This document shows, one piece after another, positions 1-10,909 of a stretch of 64,000 bases of DNA. The stretch is from an uncultured Pelagibacteraceae bacterium (GTDB lineage: Bacteria > Pseudomonadota > Alphaproteobacteria > Pelagibacterales > AG-422-B15): contig CACIRX010000004.1 in NCBI GenBank assembly GCA_902589175.1, forward strand, positions 24,369 to 88,368. The letters run 5' to 3'. The notes beneath the pieces are model-generated. The model saw only the letters and a list, made by a program, of their open reading frames with translations, ran no database searches and was not told the DNA's origin. The first letter of the stretch is position 1; the number at the start of each line of letters is the position of its first letter. The translations under genes were made by a program, and so were the position numbers.

Positions 1-1
1 T

Positions 2-670
2 GTTGACCGCTTAATAGAAGAGGGTTATTACGGTTTAAACGTTACAGTCCCCCTTAAAGAGGACGCATACAAATATTGTGACAACACATCCAGTGTTGCG
101 AGAGCTCTCAAAGCAGTTAACACACTCACAGCAAATAAAGATGGTGTTTATGGGGACAACACCGACCCCATTGGTTTTGAAAAATCAATTGCAAACAGGG
201 GTCTAAATAACAAGTTATGTTTGGTGCTTGGAGCTGGCGGATCAGCAAGGGCGGTTGTGTATGCGCTAACACACATGAAGTGTGAGATTGGTATTTATAA
301 TAGAACAAGAGAAAATGCAGAATCACTTTGCAGTGACCTTGGTGTAGAAGCAACAATTTTAACAGAAACAACACTTAGAGAGTTTGTCGGATCCTCACAA
401 TTAGTTGTCAACACAACAAGCTTAGGACAACAAGAGGGCGAAGAAAACAATTTAATAGACTTTAACAGCCTTAATTCATCTGCACATGTTTACGATCTTA
501 TATATAATCCAAGCAAGTCAACTTTTCTAAGACACGCTGAGAAAAACGGCTGCACAGTTCAAAATGGACTGGAGATGCTAATCCATCAAGCCGCCCAGTC
601 GTTCAATGTGTGGCACGATATAATGCCTGAAATTGATGATGACTTAATGAGCGTGTTGGGTGTTAACTAA
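2..670 (+). CDS. aroE: Shikimate dehydrogenase AroE (5' truncated by window edge)
   Basis: The frame is open upstream of the listed ATG at 221; it reads ...GLNVTVPLKE... and NTLT..GVYGDNTDPIGF, classic AroE motifs, then the GAGGSAR NADP loop. Confidence 0.93.
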   Translation, partial: VDRLIEEGYYGLNVTVPLKEDAYKYCDNTSSVARALKAVNTLTANKDGVYGDNTDPIGFEKSIANRGLNNKLCLVLGAGGSARAVVYALTHMKCEIGIYNRTRENAESLCSDLGVEATILTETTLREFVGSSQLVVNTTSLGQQEGEENNLIDFNSLNSSAHVYDLIYNPSKSTFLRHAEKNGCTVQNGLEMLIHQAAQSFNVWHDIMPEIDDDLMSVLGVN

Positions 671-1293
671 TGTTGTTAGTTGGTGTAACAGGATCTATTG
701 GAATGGGAAAATCCACTGTTGCTCAAATGTTTAAAGAGCACGGTTACGGTGTTTATAACGCTGACGATACAGTTCATTATATCTACGAAAATGATGAAGA
801 GATTATAGAAAAAGTAGAGAAAAAATTTCCAGGCTCAACAAAAAATGGTGTAGTAAACCGATTAACGCTAAGAGATATTCTAAATAAAGACCCTGATAAA
901 TTTAGAGATCTAGAACAGATTGTTCATCCTGCAACAAGGAAATACCAAATAATTTACATAAAAAAATTAATTGAAGAAGGAAAAATGGGCTGTGTTTTAG
1001 ATATCCCACTACTCTTTGAAACTGGAGGGGAAAAATATGTTGACGTTTCTCTTGTGGTTACAGCGTCTGAAGCAACACAACAATCCAGAGTGGTGCTGGA
1101 GAGAAAAGTGCCATTAGAGATTTTTAATGCTATTAAAGATCAACAAATGCCAGATAAAGACAAATTAAAAAAAGCAGATTACATCATTTCAACCGATAAC
1201 AATATTGAAGATACCAAATCAGAGGTAAAAGAAGTTGCTGCAAAAATTAAATTGATTAATCCAAAGGCGTGGAATACCTTCTTTAATCAATGA
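670..1293 (+). CDS. coaE: Dephospho-CoA kinase
   Basis: P-loop GVTGSIGMGKST, YNADDTVH; CoaE-length; follows aroE. Confidence 0.95.
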   Translation: MLLVGVTGSIGMGKSTVAQMFKEHGYGVYNADDTVHYIYENDEEIIEKVEKKFPGSTKNGVVNRLTLRDILNKDPDKFRDLEQIVHPATRKYQIIYIKKLIEEGKMGCVLDIPLLFETGGEKYVDVSLVVTASEATQQSRVVLERKVPLEIFNAIKDQQMPDKDKLKKADYIISTDNNIEDTKSEVKEVAAKIKLINPKAWNTFFNQ

Positions 1294-2000
1294 GACAAGT
1301 CGTTCTTGATACAGAAACCACCGGACTAAGGCCCTCAGAGGGTCATAGAGTCATTGAAATTGCTGCAATAGAGATAATTGATTATCTTCCCACTGGTAAA
1401 ACATACCAACAATATATTAACCCCCAGCGAGATGTGCCTGACTCATCATTTAAGGTGCATGGATTGAGCTACGAATTTTTAAAAGACAAACCTTTGTTTG
1501 AGCACATTGTATCAGAGTTCTTAGAGTTTTTAGGTACGGATCCAATTATAGCTCACAATGTTGACTTCGATGTTGGTTTCTTAAATTACGAGCTTAATAC
1601 TTGTGGTAAAGAATCTCTTAAAAATGATAAAATTGATACTGTCTCGATTGCTAGAGAAAAATTCCCTGGCCAGAGTGTTTCACTTGATGCGCTATGTAAA
1701 AGATTTGCAATTGATAACAAGCAGAGAGAAAAACATTCAGCTACAATTGACACTGAGCTCTTAGCCCGTGTGTACATAGAACTAATGGATGCTCGCGAAC
1801 TAAGCCTGGATTTAAGCATCAAGTCAGCAACAGCGAATTCTACCCCATCATTTGACACTCAAAAGATCAAGAACAGAAATTTAGTGTCTCGGATTTCTGA
1901 TCAAGAAAAAAAATTACATGAAGAATTTATTCAAACATTAGGCGAGCACTCTATCTGGAAAAAAATTAATCAATCTAAAAACAATCAAACGAGTGAATAA
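1290..2000 (+). CDS. dnaQ: DNA polymerase III epsilon subunit (3'-5' exonuclease)
   Basis: VLDTETTGL Exo I motif, HNVDFDVGFLN, HSATIDTELLA; ATGA overlap with coaE. Confidence 0.93.
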   Translation: MRQVVLDTETTGLRPSEGHRVIEIAAIEIIDYLPTGKTYQQYINPQRDVPDSSFKVHGLSYEFLKDKPLFEHIVSEFLEFLGTDPIIAHNVDFDVGFLNYELNTCGKESLKNDKIDTVSIAREKFPGQSVSLDALCKRFAIDNKQREKHSATIDTELLARVYIELMDARELSLDLSIKSATANSTPSFDTQKIKNRNLVSRISDQEKKLHEEFIQTLGEHSIWKKINQSKNNQTSE

Positions 2001-2805
2001 CAAAATTAATCATATTCCTAGCGATAACGGCAATTATCAAAAAGTACCTACGCCGGCTGCATCAGTATTGCTAATACGAGACACCAACCAGCGGATAGAA
2101 GTGTTTATGATTAAAAGATCCATGAAAACAAATTTTGGCGGTGTATGGGTATTTCCAGGGGGTAAAATTGATAATGAAGATATATCAAATAATAATTTAA
2201 AATACAGCCCTCATCTTGATGATGCCTTGGCATCCGAAAGGCTTGGTTTAAAAAAAAATGGCCTCTCATATTGGGTCGCATGTATCAGGGAGTGCTTTGA
2301 GGAAAGTGGAATTCTTCTTGCCAATAAAAAGGGAGTAAATTTAAAAAATACCATTCTCAACAAGGATGATCTAAAAATAATAGATCAATACAAAAGCAAA
2401 ATTTTAAAAGGTGAAAATATTTTTTATCAAATGATAGATACCTTAAATCTAGAATTAGCAACAAATGAACTTGCATATATTTCACACTGGGTTACTCCAA
2501 AAATAGAGAAAAGAAGATACAGTACTAGATTTTTTATAGCCCGTACGACTGATCAGGTGGCCGTACACGATGGAGTGGAGGGCGTTGAAAGCAAATGGAT
2601 TAATCCTGAAGAAGCCCTTCAAGAGTGTGAGTCTGGAAATTTTCCTATGATTATGCCAACAATAAAAAATCTTGAGATGATATGTGGTCACACTGATACA
2701 TCTGAGCTTTTGCTGAACATGAATAACAAAGATAAAAGTGATATACCTAATGTTGAGCCAGTTTTTGAAATTGTGGACGGTGAACCTAAGTTGATTCGCT
2801 ATTAG
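1993..2805 (+). CDS. NUDIX hydrolase family protein
   Basis: VFPGGKID ... ACIRECFEESGILL (NUDIX-box-like) within a 270 aa ORF. Confidence 0.8.
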   Translation: MNNKINHIPSDNGNYQKVPTPAASVLLIRDTNQRIEVFMIKRSMKTNFGGVWVFPGGKIDNEDISNNNLKYSPHLDDALASERLGLKKNGLSYWVACIRECFEESGILLANKKGVNLKNTILNKDDLKIIDQYKSKILKGENIFYQMIDTLNLELATNELAYISHWVTPKIEKRRYSTRFFIARTTDQVAVHDGVEGVESKWINPEEALQECESGNFPMIMPTIKNLEMICGHTDTSELLLNMNNKDKSDIPNVEPVFEIVDGEPKLIRY

Positions 2806-3224
2806 TTGTTACCTGTTTTCTTTTTATAAAGTTCAGCAAAGTTCACAGGGTCTAACATAAGTGGTGGTAAAGCACCATCAGCATGTAAGTCGTAAATAAT
2901 TCTTCTTGCAAATGGGAAAAGTTGTCTCGGACATTCTACTAGTAAGTAAGCTTCCTTAACATCGTCAGTAAGATTTTCAATTTCAAATATTCCAACGTAC
3001 TTTAGGTCAACAATATACAAACTCTGATCCGCGCGTGAAGTATTTACACTCACGTTCAGCTCGACTTCATAAATATTAGTATCTTTTCTATTTTGCGCTT
3101 TGACATCAACGTTTGCATTAATATTGGGTCGATCGCCACCTGGTTGAAATGATCCTGGTCCATTAGGATTTTCAAATGATAAGTCTCTAACAAATTGTGT
3201 GATAATTTTTGTTTTTACATCCAC
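2802..3224 (-). CDS. secB: Protein-export chaperone SecB
   Basis: FVRDLSFENPNGP, YIVDLKYVGIFEI, ECPRQLFPFARRIIYDL: SecB signatures. Confidence 0.95.
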   Translation of the reverse strand: MDVKTKIITQFVRDLSFENPNGPGSFQPGGDRPNINANVDVKAQNRKDTNIYEVELNVSVNTSRADQSLYIVDLKYVGIFEIENLTDDVKEAYLLVECPRQLFPFARRIIYDLHADGALPPLMLDPVNFAELYKKKTGNN

Positions 3225-3226
3225 TA

Positions 3227-3655
3227 TTATTTTTCCTCTTCATCAATATCAATGAATTCACCTTCTATGGTATTTTTATTTTGATTACTTTGCTTACCAT
3301 ATCTAGAAAGAATGTAACTTGCTACTAACTTTATGAAAATTATTCTAGTGAATGGTATCAATCCTAGAAAACCTAAAGCATCAGTAAAAAATCCAGGAGT
3401 AATTAAAAGAATACCAGAGATGAGGATGACTAGCCCTTCAAACATCGTCTGAACAGGTGTTTCTAAATTTTGCAATTGAAATGTTAACTTTTGAAATGTG
3501 CTTATTCCTTGCTGACGGACAAAAAATACACCCACAATTGCAGTGATGAATATAAGCATTATGGTGTAGAACGATCCAATAATGCTCCCAATTTCAATAA
3601 ATAAACTAATTTCAATGATTGGGATAAGTATAAAAAGTGCGATAAATAAAAACAA
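3227..3655 (-). CDS. fxsA: FxsA family membrane protein
   Basis: Hydrophobic; PIIEISLFIEIGSIIGS, LITPGFFTDALGFLGLIP; next to secB as is typical in Alphaproteobacteria. Confidence 0.88.
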   Translation of the reverse strand: MFLFIALFILIPIIEISLFIEIGSIIGSFYTIMLIFITAIVGVFFVRQQGISTFQKLTFQLQNLETPVQTMFEGLVILISGILLITPGFFTDALGFLGLIPFTRIIFIKLVASYILSRYGKQSNQNKNTIEGEFIDIDEEEK

Positions 3656-3722
3656 AATAAGTAAGTAATTGTTGAAAGTTTAGTTTAAATACCTAAATAA
3701 GGACTCTATAATATTTGATTAA

Positions 3723-4337
3723 ATGAGTGAAGCATTTCAATATATTGATATTCTAATCCTAGCAATAATAGCAGGAATAGTTCTTTTGCGCCTTAGAAGT
3801 GTTCTTGGAAGGCGAACTGGCCATGAAAAAACAGATAAAACTTCATATAACTATGAAACTCCTCAACAATCTTCAGAAGAAAAAGTTGTAGCTATTGAAC
3901 CAAAAGTTTCTTCAGGTTCAAGAGAAGACGGCTGGTTTGATAAAGATGATTTTTTACGCGGCGCATCAAATGCATATGAAACGATCGTCACAAATTTTGA
4001 AAATGGCAATAAAGATGCCCTTAAGCCTTTGCTATCTAATGAAGTATTAAATAGCTTTACGTCTGTAATAGATGAACGAAATAGCAAAAACGAAACTGTA
4101 GAATTTAATTTTATAGGTATAGAAAAATCTGAAATTGTTCACAAAGACCTGAAAAAAAATCCTATGGAAGTAACAGTGAGATTTATTTCAGAAATGATTA
4201 CATGTATCAAAAACAGTAAAGATGAAGTAATTTCAGGCAGTCTTAATCAGGTGCAAAAAATTACAGACGTTTGGACCTTTGAAAAAATAAAAGATAAAAA
4301 AACCTCTAATTGGTTATTAACAGCGACCTCTGATTAA
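3723..4337 (+). CDS. Tim44/TimA domain protein
   Basis: N-terminal TM segment then Tim44-like domain (NFENGNKDALKPLLSNEVLNSF, WTFEK); fxsA/secB neighbourhood. Confidence 0.85.
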   Translation: MSEAFQYIDILILAIIAGIVLLRLRSVLGRRTGHEKTDKTSYNYETPQQSSEEKVVAIEPKVSSGSREDGWFDKDDFLRGASNAYETIVTNFENGNKDALKPLLSNEVLNSFTSVIDERNSKNETVEFNFIGIEKSEIVHKDLKKNPMEVTVRFISEMITCIKNSKDEVISGSLNQVQKITDVWTFEKIKDKKTSNWLLTATSD

Positions 4338-4762
4338 TTAACCAAATACTTATTTAACTTTTCTTTTATATTATCTGGAATTTTAGAAGACTTCATACTT
4401 TCTTGATCTGTGTTAACCCAAGTAATAACTGCTTCATTTATAATTTCATCAGATCCAGATCTATAAATTTCTTGTGTAAAAGTCATACTCGAGTTTCCGA
4501 GTTTTTTTATCCCTGTGTAAACTTCGAGTTGATCATTTAATCTTGCAGGACTTTTAAAATTCATTTGCACACCAACTGTGTGAAAATCGTTATTAGTCTG
4601 TTTCACATATTCATCCTGATCAAAACAGTCTTCGAGCATTTCACTGAGAGAAATGTCAAAATATGTCAAATAATGTGAATTATAAACTATTCTCTGACAA
4701 TCAACTTCTGAGTAACGAACCTTTATCTTGTTTAAATGAGTTTTTTTTGTTTTCAGTGACAT
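4334..4762 (-). CDS. Acyl-CoA thioesterase, 4HBT/YbgC-like hotdog fold
   Basis: VRYSEVDCQRIVYNSHYLTYFD: 4HBT active-site motif. Confidence 0.82.
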   Translation of the reverse strand: MSLKTKKTHLNKIKVRYSEVDCQRIVYNSHYLTYFDISLSEMLEDCFDQDEYVKQTNNDFHTVGVQMNFKSPARLNDQLEVYTGIKKLGNSSMTFTQEIYRSGSDEIINEAVITWVNTDQESMKSSKIPDNIKEKLNKYLVN

Positions 4763-4767
4763 ATAAA

Positions 4768-6072
4768 TTAGAGAATAAACTTAGAAAGATCAGTATCTTT
4801 AGATAACTCATTCACATTATCTTTAACGTAGTTTGCATCAATTGTAATTTTTTCTCCACCTTTATCTGCTGCAGAGAAACTGATATCTTCTAACACTCTC
4901 TCAAGAATGGTATGCAAGCGACGAGCGCCAATATTTTCAATAGTTGAGTTTATATCCACAGCTAATGTTGCAATTGCATCGATTCCGTCCTCACTAAAGC
5001 TGATTTTTACATCTTCAGTACCCATAAGTGCCTCATACTGTTTTATCAGACTATATTTGGGTTCTGTTAGGATACGTTTAAAGTCCTCTTGTGAAAGTGC
5101 TTTGAGATTAACCCTTATTGGTAATCTGCCCTGTAATTCTGGCAATAGATCAGATGGTTTTGACAGTTGAAAGGCTCCAGAAGCTATAAAAAGTATGTGA
5201 TCAGTTTTGATTGTTCCGTGTTTAGTGTTAACCGTTGTTCCCTCAATTAAAGGTAACAAATCTCTTTGGACACCCTCCCTTGAAACATCACCACCAACCC
5301 TTTCACTTCTTGCGCAAACTTTGTCTATTTCATCAATAAATACAATTCCATTGTCTTCGACTGCTTTTTTTGCCTCATTCACAATGTGATCAGTATCAAT
5401 TAACTTATCTGACTCTTCATTTACCAAGATCTCATAAGAGTCGGCAACCGTTGTTTTCTTTTTTTTAGTTTTTGGCCCCATAGCTTTACCAAGCATGTCG
5501 TTTAGATTTATCATTCCTATACCAGCACCTTGTCCACCTTGAAGGTCAATTGTTGGAAATGATCCTGTATCTTGAACAGCTATTTCAATTTCTTTTTCAT
5601 TGAGTTCATTATTTCTAAGTTTTTTTCTGAAACTTTCTCTTGTAGTAGGCCCAGAACCTGGTCCAACTAAAGCGTCTAACACACGTTCTTCAGCAGCTAA
5701 TTGTGCTTTTGCCTTTACTTCTTTTCTCTTTATCTCACGAACCATTGTAATTGCTATTTCAATTAAATCACGAACAATGGACTCCACATCTCTACCTACA
5801 TACCCAACTTCTGTAAATTTTGTTGCTTCAACTTTTATAAACGGTGCTTGTGCTAATTTTGAGAGCCTTCTAGAAATTTCAGTTTTACCAATTCCAGTAG
5901 GACCAATCATTAAAATATTTTTTGGAAGAACCTCTTCTCTCATATCCTCTGGTAATTGCTGACGTCGCCAACGATTCCTTAATGCTATGGCTACAGATTT
6001 TTTTGCATCATCTTGGCCAATAATATATCTATCAAGTTCGGAAACAATTTCCCTTGGTGAAAATGCTTGCAT
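4768..6072 (-). CDS. hslU: ATP-dependent protease ATPase subunit HslU
   Basis: [61 protein letters not shown]. Confidence 0.97.
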   Translation of the reverse strand: MQAFSPREIVSELDRYIIGQDDAKKSVAIALRNRWRRQQLPEDMREEVLPKNILMIGPTGIGKTEISRRLSKLAQAPFIKVEATKFTEVGYVGRDVESIVRDLIEIAITMVREIKRKEVKAKAQLAAEERVLDALVGPGSGPTTRESFRKKLRNNELNEKEIEIAVQDTGSFPTIDLQGGQGAGIGMINLNDMLGKAMGPKTKKKKTTVADSYEILVNEESDKLIDTDHIVNEAKKAVEDNGIVFIDEIDKVCARSERVGGDVSREGVQRDLLPLIEGTTVNTKHGTIKTDHILFIASGAFQLSKPSDLLPELQGRLPIRVNLKALSQEDFKRILTEPKYSLIKQYEALMGTEDVKISFSEDGIDAIATLAVDINSTIENIGARRLHTILERVLEDISFSAADKGGEKITIDANYVKDNVNELSKDTDLSKFIL

Positions 6073-6075
6073 TAC

Positions 6076-6627
6076 CTAATACTCAATTTTTTCAAGTGTA
6101 ACATTGCTGTTTGTGAAAACACAAATTTCGCCAGCAATTTTTAGTGACTTTAAAGCAATTTCTTCAGCGTTAAGATCAGTATCAATCAGCGCTTTAGCAG
6201 CAGATAGTGCATAATTACCACCGCTACCAATTCCAATAACTGACCCTTCAGGGTCTAACACATCACCCATTCCAGTAATTAGAAGTGATGTAGAAGAGTC
6301 TGCAACTGTCAGAAGTGCTTCTAGGCGTCTTAAATATTTGTCGGTGCGCCAATCTTTCGCCAGTTCAACACATGCTCTGGTAAGCTGTTTAGGATGCTTT
6401 TCTAGTTTCGCTTCCAGTCTTTCAAATAAAGTAAATGCATCTGCAGTTGCTCCGGCAAAACCAGCGATAACACTACCATCACCTATTTTTCTAACCTTTT
6501 GGGCAGTGCCTTTAATGACAGTATTTCCAAGACTAACTTGTCCGTCTCCGGCGACAACAACCTGATTGCCTTTTCTTACACTAATAATAGTAGTGCCGTG
6601 CCATGATTGACTTTGTTGATTTTCCAT
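6076..6627 (-). CDS. hslV: ATP-dependent protease proteolytic subunit HslV
   Basis: [11 protein letters not shown]...[29 protein letters not shown]. Confidence 0.97.
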   Translation of the reverse strand: MENQQSQSWHGTTIISVRKGNQVVVAGDGQVSLGNTVIKGTAQKVRKIGDGSVIAGFAGATADAFTLFERLEAKLEKHPKQLTRACVELAKDWRTDKYLRRLEALLTVADSSTSLLITGMGDVLDPEGSVIGIGSGGNYALSAAKALIDTDLNAEEIALKSLKIAGEICVFTNSNVTLEKIEY

Positions 6628-6637
6628 GTTGAGTGTT

Positions 6638-6668
6638 ATGTGGCTATTTATTTATTAACTTCAACCCC
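6638..6668 (-). promoter_or_regulatory. Putative heat-shock (RpoH-type) promoter of hslV
   Basis: Minus strand reads GGGGTTG-N17-GCCACAT; same -35-like heptamer and same 17-bp spacing as the element upstream of dnaK. Confidence 0.5.
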
Positions 6669-6742
6669 TGACTTTTCACTAAAAATTACATTTTTTATAG
6701 ATAATTCAGTGATTTATTGATAGAAACCGACTGGATTTTGTT

Positions 6743-7342
6743 ATGAGAACAGCAGAGTATAAAAGAGACACGAAAGAAACCTCTATCTCTGTCGATATTA
6801 ATATCGACGGAACAGGTAAGTACGATATCAAGACTGGCATTGGATTTCTTGACCACATGCTTGAACAACTGTCAAAGCACTCACTGATTGATATGAAGAT
6901 AAAAGCAACAGGAGATACTCACATTGATTATCACCATACAACTGAGGATACAGGCATTGCAATTGGCGAATGTTTATCAAAAGCATTAGGTAATCGACAA
7001 GGTATTACACGTTATGCGCACTCATATATTCCCATGGATGAAACGTTATCAAGAGTTGCGCTTGATCTATCAAATAGACCTTATTTAATTTGGAAAGTAA
7101 AATTTAGTGCTCCAAAGATAACATCTTCTCAAGGTGACTTTGATACTGAATTATTTAAAGAATGGTTCCAAGCTTTTGCACAAGCAAGTGGAACAACATT
7201 ACATGTAGAAAATATTTATGGAGAAAACAACCATCATATAATTGAATCTTGTTTTAAGGCTTTGGCAAGAAGTTTAAGAAATGCTGTTGCGATTAACGAG
7301 CGAGAAGGAATGAACATTCCTTCTACCAAAGGACAACTTTAA
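6743..7342 (+). CDS. hisB: Imidazoleglycerol-phosphate dehydratase
   Basis: [43 protein letters not shown]. Confidence 0.97.
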   Translation: MRTAEYKRDTKETSISVDINIDGTGKYDIKTGIGFLDHMLEQLSKHSLIDMKIKATGDTHIDYHHTTEDTGIAIGECLSKALGNRQGITRYAHSYIPMDETLSRVALDLSNRPYLIWKVKFSAPKITSSQGDFDTELFKEWFQAFAQASGTTLHVENIYGENNHHIIESCFKALARSLRNAVAINEREGMNIPSTKGQL

Positions 7343-7344
7343 TA

Positions 7345-7803
7345 ATGATTAAAGAAGGCCAAAAGCTACCTTCATTTAAACTTAAAAATCAGAAAGATGA
7401 AGAAGTTAAATTTCCTACAAAAGAGGACACGGTAATTTATTTTTATCCTAAAGCGGATACTCCAGGTTGTACAAAAGAGTCTTGTGATTTCCAAAGCAAT
7501 CTTAGAAAGTTAAACAATCTAAAGGTAAGAGTTTATGGTATATCCAAAGATACCGTTCAAAAACAAAATAAATTTGCTGAAAAATACAAATTAAAATTTG
7601 ATCTTCTTTCTGATGAGAGTGATAAAATCTGTGAAAAGTTTGGTGTATGGATTAAAAAAAGTATGTATGGCAGAACGTACAAGGGCATAGATAGATCTAC
7701 ATTTCTCATTATGAAAGGCAAGGTCGTAAAGGTTTGGAGAAAAGTGAAAGTAAATAATCATGTAGAGGAAGTTGTTGATACTATTAAACAAATGAATAAA
7801 TGA
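7345..7803 (+). CDS. bcp: Peroxiredoxin, Bcp/PrxQ type
   Basis: YFYPKADTPGCTKESCDFQ active site. Confidence 0.92.
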   Translation: MIKEGQKLPSFKLKNQKDEEVKFPTKEDTVIYFYPKADTPGCTKESCDFQSNLRKLNNLKVRVYGISKDTVQKQNKFAEKYKLKFDLLSDESDKICEKFGVWIKKSMYGRTYKGIDRSTFLIMKGKVVKVWRKVKVNNHVEEVVDTIKQMNK

Positions 7804-8438
7804 AGTTAGTAATTATCAACTACGGCTCAGGAAATTTACATTCAGTACACAAGGCATTTGAAGCCGTAAACAACAACTTAGAAAATCCATATGAAATTAT
7901 TGTTACAAACACACCATCTGGAATATTAAACGCCGATAAATTAGTTCTTCCTGGAGTTGGAGCTTTTCAAGACTGTAAGAACGCAATCCACAAAATAGAC
8001 GGTCTATTTGAAAGTCTTGAACAAATGGTAATTGGCGAAAAAAAAGCTTTTATGGGCATTTGTGTTGGAATGCAATTACTAGCAGAAAAATCTTTAGAAT
8101 TTGGTGAATGTGAGGGCTTTGGATGGATACCCGGAGAAGTAATCAAAATCGAGGCACCAGCTGAATATAAAATTCCACACATGGGATGGAATGAAGTCAC
8201 TTTTCACAATCATGAATTATTGAATAATATTTCACAAAATACTGATTTTTATTTTGTGCACAGTTACTACTTTAGAACTCAAAAAAATGAAAATTGTATT
8301 GCAACTACAAAATATCCAAATCCAATTACTGCAGCAGTACTCAAGGAAAATATTTTTGGGACACAATTTCATCCAGAAAAAAGTCATAATAACGGAAAAC
8401 AAATAATTACAAACTTTCTCGAGTGGGAACCTTCATGA
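7800..8438 (+). CDS. hisH: Imidazole glycerol phosphate synthase subunit HisH
   Basis: INYGSGNLHSV, LPGVGAFQDC, GICVGMQLL, GTQFHPEKS. Confidence 0.96.
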   Translation: MKLVIINYGSGNLHSVHKAFEAVNNNLENPYEIIVTNTPSGILNADKLVLPGVGAFQDCKNAIHKIDGLFESLEQMVIGEKKAFMGICVGMQLLAEKSLEFGECEGFGWIPGEVIKIEAPAEYKIPHMGWNEVTFHNHELLNNISQNTDFYFVHSYYFRTQKNENCIATTKYPNPITAAVLKENIFGTQFHPEKSHNNGKQIITNFLEWEPS

Positions 8439-9157
8439 TTTTATTTCCAGCAATTGATTTAAAAGACGGTAAATGTGTAAGATTAATACAAGGTGATTTT
8501 AAACAATCTACAACATACAATGAGTCACCGTTAGAACAGGCTAAAATTTTTGAAGACTCTGGAGTGGAATATTTGCATTGCGTTGACCTAGATGGTGCGC
8601 TTAAGGGCAATTTTGAAAATATTAAATCTATTGAGCAAATAAAAAAAAATACAAATCTTAAGATTCAGTTCGGTGGCGGAGTAAGGAATATAGAAAGAGT
8701 CGAAAGACTCATTAATATTGGTGTTAATAATGTTATTATTGGAACATCAGCTTTTGAAAATAAAACTTTTTTTGAGAAATCAGTGTGCAATTATCCTAAT
8801 AGAATTTCAATTGCCCTCGACATTAAGCAAAACCAAATTGCTACAAAAGGTTGGAAAGAGGTAAAAGATTTACAAATTTCTGATTTCTTAAAAAGTATAG
8901 AAGATCTTAATATTAACTCAATAATAATTACTGACGTTATGAGGGATGGTATGAAGCAAGGAATTAACTTTGAAATGCTGGAAAATGTAATGGTTCAAAC
9001 AAAAATTGACTGTGTTGCATCAGGCGGGGTATCAAATATCTCGGATCTAATTAACCTAAAGAAAAAAAATTACTCACAAATAAAAGGTGTAATTGTAGGT
9101 AAAGCAATTTATGACAAAAATATTGATATTGCTGAGGCATTAAAGATACTTAGATAG
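8423..9157 (+). CDS. hisA: HisA isomerase (start probably ATG at 8435)
   Basis: [38 protein letters not shown]. Confidence 0.95.
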   Translation: MGTFMILFPAIDLKDGKCVRLIQGDFKQSTTYNESPLEQAKIFEDSGVEYLHCVDLDGALKGNFENIKSIEQIKKNTNLKIQFGGGVRNIERVERLINIGVNNVIIGTSAFENKTFFEKSVCNYPNRISIALDIKQNQIATKGWKEVKDLQISDFLKSIEDLNINSIIITDVMRDGMKQGINFEMLENVMVQTKIDCVASGGVSNISDLINLKKKNYSQIKGVIVGKAIYDKNIDIAEALKILR

Positions 9158-9158
9158 A

Positions 9159-9917
9159 ATGCTAAAAAAAAGAATCATACCCTGTTTAGATGTTGATCGA
9201 GGGAGAGTTGTCAAAGGCGTCAATTTTGTTGACTTAATTGATGCTGGCGATCCTGTTGAACAAGCAAAAATCTATAATTCTGAGGGAGCTGATGAACTAT
9301 GCTTTCTAGATATAACTGCATCAAGTGACGATAGAGAAACCCTCTTTGAAGTTGTAAAAAAAACTGCTGAAAATTGCTTCATACCACTCACTGTAGGTGG
9401 AGGTGTCAGGACCATTGATGATATATCTCGTTTGCTTCACCATGGAGCAGATAAAGTGTCTATAAATACAGCTGCAGTTGAAAACATTGACCTGGTTGCA
9501 AAAGCGGCAAAGAAATATGGTTCCTCAACAATAGTTATAGCAGTAGATGCAAAAAAAAATGGAGATAAAAGTTGGAATATATTTACCCATGGTGGAAGAA
9601 AGCCTACAGATATTGATGCATTAGAATATTGCATTGAAGTAGCTAATTTAGGAGCTGGTGAGATATTATTAACTTCAATGGACAGAGATGGAACAAAAAT
9701 AGGATTTGACAATGAATTATTGAGCACTGTTTCATCCTCTATTGATATTCCTGTAATTGCTTCAGGTGGCGTTGGAAACCTTGAGCACTTTGTTGAAGGG
9801 GTATTAAAGGGGGGAGCTAGCGCTCTATTAGCTGCCTCTATTTTTCATTTCGGAGAATATAGTATTAAAGATGTAAAAACATATCTTGCTGAACAAAATA
9901 TAGCAGTTAGGATTTAA
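9159..9917 (+). CDS. hisF: Imidazole glycerol phosphate synthase subunit HisF
   Basis: [45 protein letters not shown]. Confidence 0.97.
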   Translation: MLKKRIIPCLDVDRGRVVKGVNFVDLIDAGDPVEQAKIYNSEGADELCFLDITASSDDRETLFEVVKKTAENCFIPLTVGGGVRTIDDISRLLHHGADKVSINTAAVENIDLVAKAAKKYGSSTIVIAVDAKKNGDKSWNIFTHGGRKPTDIDALEYCIEVANLGAGEILLTSMDRDGTKIGFDNELLSTVSSSIDIPVIASGGVGNLEHFVEGVLKGGASALLAASIFHFGEYSIKDVKTYLAEQNIAVRI

Positions 9918-9919
9918 TT

Positions 9920-10207
9920 ATGAAAGGTTATTGGGTAGTAAAAGTCAATGTATTACATCCGGACAAGCAAAAATTATATGCAGAGTATGCAACTGAGGCG
10001 GTCAAAAAATACAATGGTAAATTTTTAGTACGGGGTGGTGAACAAACAACTACGGAAGGTAAAGAGTTTAAAAGAAACGTCATAGTTGAGTATGAGACAA
10101 TTGAAATAGCTAAACAGGCTTATAACTCAGAAGAATATCAAAATGCAAAAAAAATCTTGGGAGACGAAAAGGATAGAATTTTTGCAATTGTTGAGGGAGT
10201 GGAATGA
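9920..10207 (+). CDS. DUF1330 domain protein
   Basis: 95 aa; GYWVVKVNVLHPDK...YAEYATEAVKKYNGKFLVRGGE typical of DUF1330. Confidence 0.8.
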   Translation: MKGYWVVKVNVLHPDKQKLYAEYATEAVKKYNGKFLVRGGEQTTTEGKEFKRNVIVEYETIEIAKQAYNSEEYQNAKKILGDEKDRIFAIVEGVE

Positions 10208-10515
10208 GCAGTAAAAAAGTTGATGTATTAGCTCGGCTCTTTGATACAATTATTTCACATGCTAATGAAGACCCTTCAAAATCTTATACGGCAAAACTTA
10301 TATCAGAAGGTAAAAGTAAATGTATAGAAAAGTTAAAAGAGGAGTCACTTGAAACTGTGGAAGCTGCTGAAGAAGATAATGTAGAGCAAATAATTTATGA
10401 ATCGGCAGATCTTATTTATCATTTGTTAGTCATGTTGAAAAAATTTGATATTACTCCTGATCAAGTCTATGAAGAGTTAGAAAAAAGAGAGGGTAAAACA
10501 GGACTTAGAGATTAA
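10204..10515 (+). CDS. hisE: Phosphoribosyl-ATP pyrophosphatase
   Basis: SYTAKLISEGKSKCIEKLKEESLETVEAAEE..ESADLIYHLLVML. Confidence 0.95.
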   Translation: MSSKKVDVLARLFDTIISHANEDPSKSYTAKLISEGKSKCIEKLKEESLETVEAAEEDNVEQIIYESADLIYHLLVMLKKFDITPDQVYEELEKREGKTGLRD

Positions 10516-10904
10516 TGTCATATGATAAGGAAAATATTTTTGCTAAGATTTTAAGAGGTGAAATCCCTTGTGATAAAATTTATGAGGATGAATATGTCTT
10601 GTCATTCAAAGATATTCGTCCGCAAGCTCCCTCACATGCCTTAGTAATTCCAAAAGGGGAATACATAGACATAAATGATTTTAGTGCAAATGCTTCGGAC
10701 GAAGAAATAGTTGGTTTCAACCGGGCTATTTCAAACGTAGCAGATATGTTGGGTATAAGTGAAAAAGCTGGAGGAGGAGGATACAGACTCATCGCAAATG
10801 CCGGTAAGGATGCGCATCAAGAAGTACCTCACTTACACTTTCATTTGCTCGCGGGAAGACCATTGGGACCAATGGTATTTCCTGAAAAACCTGAATACGA
10901 ATAA
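10515..10904 (+). CDS. HIT family (histidine triad) protein
   Basis: FAKILRGEIPCDKIYEDEYVLSFKDI..., HLHFHLLAGR. Confidence 0.93.
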   Translation: MSYDKENIFAKILRGEIPCDKIYEDEYVLSFKDIRPQAPSHALVIPKGEYIDINDFSANASDEEIVGFNRAISNVADMLGISEKAGGGGYRLIANAGKDAHQEVPHLHFHLLAGRPLGPMVFPEKPEYE

Positions 10905-10909
10905 TCAAT

